Shown piece after piece: positions 62,286-64,000 of a stretch of DNA of 64,000 bases. Each line of letters opens with the position of its first letter. The first letter of the stretch is position 1. Source of the DNA: CAZABC01 sp964483405 (lineage in GTDB: Bacteria; Chloroflexota; Limnocylindria; Limnocylindrales; CSP1-4); the NCBI GenBank assembly GCA_964483405.1, contig CAZABC010000006.1, positions 36,310-100,309 of the forward strand, written 5' to 3'. The translations under genes and the position numbers were made by a program. The notes under the pieces were generated by a model. It saw only the letters and a program-made list of their open reading frames with translations, did no database searches and was not told the DNA's origin.

Positions 62286-63326
62286 TCAGCGTGGCCCGCC
62301 GTCGATGTCGCTGGTGAGCACGATCCGGTAGCGGGCCCGGTTCTCCTTCACCCGGTCGATCGCGTCGTTGACGTCCACCATCGGCATCCGCTCGACGCGG
62401 GGTGCGATGCCGTGCGCCTGGGCGAACTCGAGCATCTCCGGCATCGTGGCCCGGTTGCCGAGGAACGACCCCGTGATGGAGAGCTCGTGGGCCACGAGGT
62501 CCGTCGGGAACATCTGCATCCGCGGGAAGCCGACCAGCACGAGGCGGCCCCGCTTCCGGAGCGTGTTCAGGAGCTCGTCCCAGTCGACCGACCCGTGAGC
62601 GGTGCAGAGGACCAGGTCGAACGAGTAGTCGAGCGGCCGCATCCGGTCCCGGTCCCCGATCGCGACGAAGTGGTCGGCGCCGAAGGCGAACGCCTCCTCC
62701 TCCTTGGCCGGAGAGGAGGAGAGCGCGGTGACCTCGTAGCCAAGGGCGTCCGCGAACTGGATCGCGAGGTGACCCAGCCCGCCGACGCCGAGGATCGCCA
62801 CGGGCTGCCCCGGCCCGGTCGCATACCGCCGAAGCGGGGTATACACGCTGATCCCGGCGCACATGAGGACGGCGGCGACCTCGGGGGCCATGGCCGCCGG
62901 CAGCGGATGCGCGAAGCGGCCATCGACGGTCACCGAGGTGGCGAACCCGCCGTGGCGCTCCCACGTCCCCATGTCGGCGATGTCCTGGCAGAGCTGCTCC
63001 TCGCCCAGGAGGCACCACTCGCATCGTCCGCAGGAACGGCCCTGCCACCCGATACCGACGCGATCCCCCTCCTTCAGCCCGGCGACACCGCGGCCCAGCG
63101 CCTCGACGTGCCCCACGATCTCGTGGCCGGGCACGAACGGGAACACCGTGATGCCGTAGTCGTCGTCGATCGCCTGGATGTCGGTGTAGCAGACGCCGCA
63201 GTGGGTGACGGAGACCCGGATGTCATCCGGCCCGAGCTCCGGCGCCGGGTACGTGAGCGCCTCCAGGCGCTGCCCGAGCGCCATCGCCGCATGACCGGTC
63301 ACGGTCGCGGGAGACACGTCCGACAC
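62286..63326 (-). CDS. Zinc-dependent alcohol dehydrogenase (cinnamyl/AdhA-like)
   Basis: This 346-residue medium-chain dehydrogenase has the catalytic zinc region GVCYTDIQAID and FPFVPGHEIVGHVEALG. The structural zinc Cys cluster is CGRCEWCLLGEEQLC. The nucleotide loop is GVGGLGHLAIQFADALGYEV, followed by LSSSPAKEEEAFAFGADHFV; Ser/Lys after the strand suggests NADP(H) preference. Relatives (YahK/CAD type) reduce aldehydes to alcohols. The start is a GTG with GGGGAGGTGG upstream, so it is leadered. A minus-strand TACGCT at 63398-63403 may be the promoter. It lies 126 bp upstream of sdhA on the same strand. Confidence 0.9.
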   Translation of the reverse strand: MSDVSPATVTGHAAMALGQRLEALTYPAPELGPDDIRVSVTHCGVCYTDIQAIDDDYGITVFPFVPGHEIVGHVEALGRGVAGLKEGDRVGIGWQGRSCGRCEWCLLGEEQLCQDIADMGTWERHGGFATSVTVDGRFAHPLPAAMAPEVAAVLMCAGISVYTPLRRYATGPGQPVAILGVGGLGHLAIQFADALGYEVTALSSSPAKEEEAFAFGADHFVAIGDRDRMRPLDYSFDLVLCTAHGSVDWDELLNTLRKRGRLVLVGFPRMQMFPTDLVAHELSITGSFLGNRATMPEMLEFAQAHGIAPRVERMPMVDVNDAIDRVKENRARYRIVLTSDIDGGPR

Positions 63327-63500
63327 GTCCCACCTCCCCGCCTCGCGTCGCCGACCGGGTGGCCGGCCCTCGCATCGGCGCTCACCCCCGACCGATCAGC
63401 GTAGGCGCGTGGCGCAGATCCGACGAGAGGCGAACGGCCCGGCCTGGGCGCGGGTGGGCTCGGGCCCGCGGGCGCGCGAGCGGCAGCGGTCCCGTCCCAC

Positions 63501-63506
63501 TACCAT
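63501..63506 (+). promoter_or_regulatory. Leaderless -10 box for the small membrane protein
   Basis: TACCAT ends 8 nt before the ATG at 63515. Confidence 0.55.
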
Positions 63507-63514
63507 CCGGCCCC

Positions 63515-63898
63515 ATGAGTGCGTCCGCGGAGATCGACCTGACACCCGGGCTCGTCGTGCCGGAGGTCGGCGTGGCGACCCCGTCCTACGCGCCGAGCTG
63601 GCTCAACCGGCTGGTGACCTGGATCGACCGACTGCCGCTGCCGTTCTGGGTGAGCATCGCTGCCCTCTGGGTCGCCGCCACGCTCTTCTGGCACGCGATC
63701 GCGTGGTCCGGCGGCCAGGTGCCCGTCGGGGAGTCCGACCGCACCAGCGCCTTCTGGATGATCCTCGGCCCGGCGCTGCTGTGGTCGGCGGCCTACATGG
63801 GCCGGGTCGCGCCTGTTCTAGCGTCGCCGTCCGGTCCCTCGGATCCGGTGCCAGGAGGCACCGCCGCGTCGTTCGATCCGGTCAGCCCAATCGGCTAG
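63515..63898 (+). CDS. Small membrane protein of unknown function
   Basis: This 127-residue protein has two predicted helices, about 43-65 (FWVSIAALWVAATLFWHAIAW) and 80-97 (FWMILGPALLWSAAYMG). A polar N-terminus (MSASAEIDLTPGLVV) precedes them and a Pro/Ser/Ala-rich tail follows. No family is recognised. It is divergent from the alcohol dehydrogenase gene and lies 50 bp before the tRNA gene. The start is fixed by the promoter box. Confidence 0.6.
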   Translation: MSASAEIDLTPGLVVPEVGVATPSYAPSWLNRLVTWIDRLPLPFWVSIAALWVAATLFWHAIAWSGGQVPVGESDRTSAFWMILGPALLWSAAYMGRVAPVLASPSGPSDPVPGGTAASFDPVSPIG

Positions 63899-63948
63899 TC
63901 TTCTCGGCGTCGCTCGCGGATGACCGGCTCTCCTGGGCGCGATCCCGG

Positions 63949-64000
63949 CGGGGCGTGGCGTAGTGGCTAACGCACGTGCTTTGGGAGCACGAGATCGTGG
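63949..64000 (+). tRNA. tRNA-Pro (anticodon TGG), 3' part beyond window
   Basis: The 5' acceptor strand CGGGGCG and a D arm (GTGGCTAACGC region) are followed by an anticodon stem CGTGC/GCACG (63975-63979 and 63987-63991). The 7-nt loop is TTTGGGA, with the anticodon TGG at 63982-63984. The sequence ends in the variable/T-arm region at the window edge, so the T loop and 3' end are not seen. Confidence 0.9.

Overview
The window is about 64 kb of very GC-rich DNA (my impression is roughly 75 percent G+C). It carries around 55 protein genes, one partial tRNA gene and three 100-N assembly gaps (6658-6757, 32120-32219, 45932-46031), so it is probably a scaffold from a draft or metagenome-derived genome. 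Gene content suggests a high-GC bacterium with a monoderm-type wall, either Chloroflexota (Limnocylindria-like) or Actinomycetota. Pointers are a UPF0182 protein, a CBS-less GuaB3, a DUF4242 protein, cell-wall-binding type 2 repeats, a LytR-CpsA-Psr protein, many GTG/TTG starts and many leaderless genes. The phylum is an inference from gene content; I have no marker-gene search.

Layout. 1-20.8 kb is mostly housekeeping: tldE/tldD, tmk, a GGDEF protein, a DarA-type cyclic-di-AMP receptor, DinB and Nudix proteins, guaB3, ppk2, guaA, yceI, a run of poorly characterised membrane and zinc-ribbon genes around UPF0182, a CPBP protease, radC and a DUF4242 protein. 20.8-22.9 kb holds mreB-mreC on the minus strand. 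23.0-26.5 kb is a tightly overlapping dTDP-rhamnose operon (rfbA-B-D-C). 26.7-33.4 kb holds two large secreted cell-wall-binding proteins, one with a caspase-like N-terminal domain and one with a GH18 domain, then a dolichol/polyprenol-phosphate-mannose-synthase-like transferase. 34.9-40.3 kb is a complete candidate five-gene pathway to UDP-2,3-diacetamido-2,3-dideoxy-mannuronic acid (wbpD-E-B-A-I type). It runs into two glycosyltransferases, and an ABC-2 polysaccharide exporter and five more glycosyltransferases follow up to 51.6 kb. 51.7-58.7 kb has a triple parvulin-like foldase, mazG, rph, rdgB, a polytopic LytR-CpsA-Psr protein and an RDD protein. 58.8-62.2 kb is a succinate dehydrogenase operon (sdhA-C-D-B), followed by a zinc alcohol dehydrogenase, a small membrane protein and the 5' part of tRNA-Pro(TGG).

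How it fits together. From 23 to 58 kb the window looks like a cell-envelope island. Rhamnose and a diacetamido-uronic acid are made as activated sugars, a battery of GT4-type transferases assembles a glycan, a two-component ABC exporter moves it out, and an LCP enzyme could attach it to peptidoglycan. Non-covalent CW-binding-2 proteins may then dock on that polymer.

The most striking signal outside the genes is regulatory. At least 12 genes have a TANNNT box (mostly TASNCT or TACCAT) ending 6-9 nt before the start codon, as expected for leaderless transcripts. One site (49202-49211) holds two overlapping divergent boxes, and another (39131-39136) reuses the stop codon of the preceding gene.
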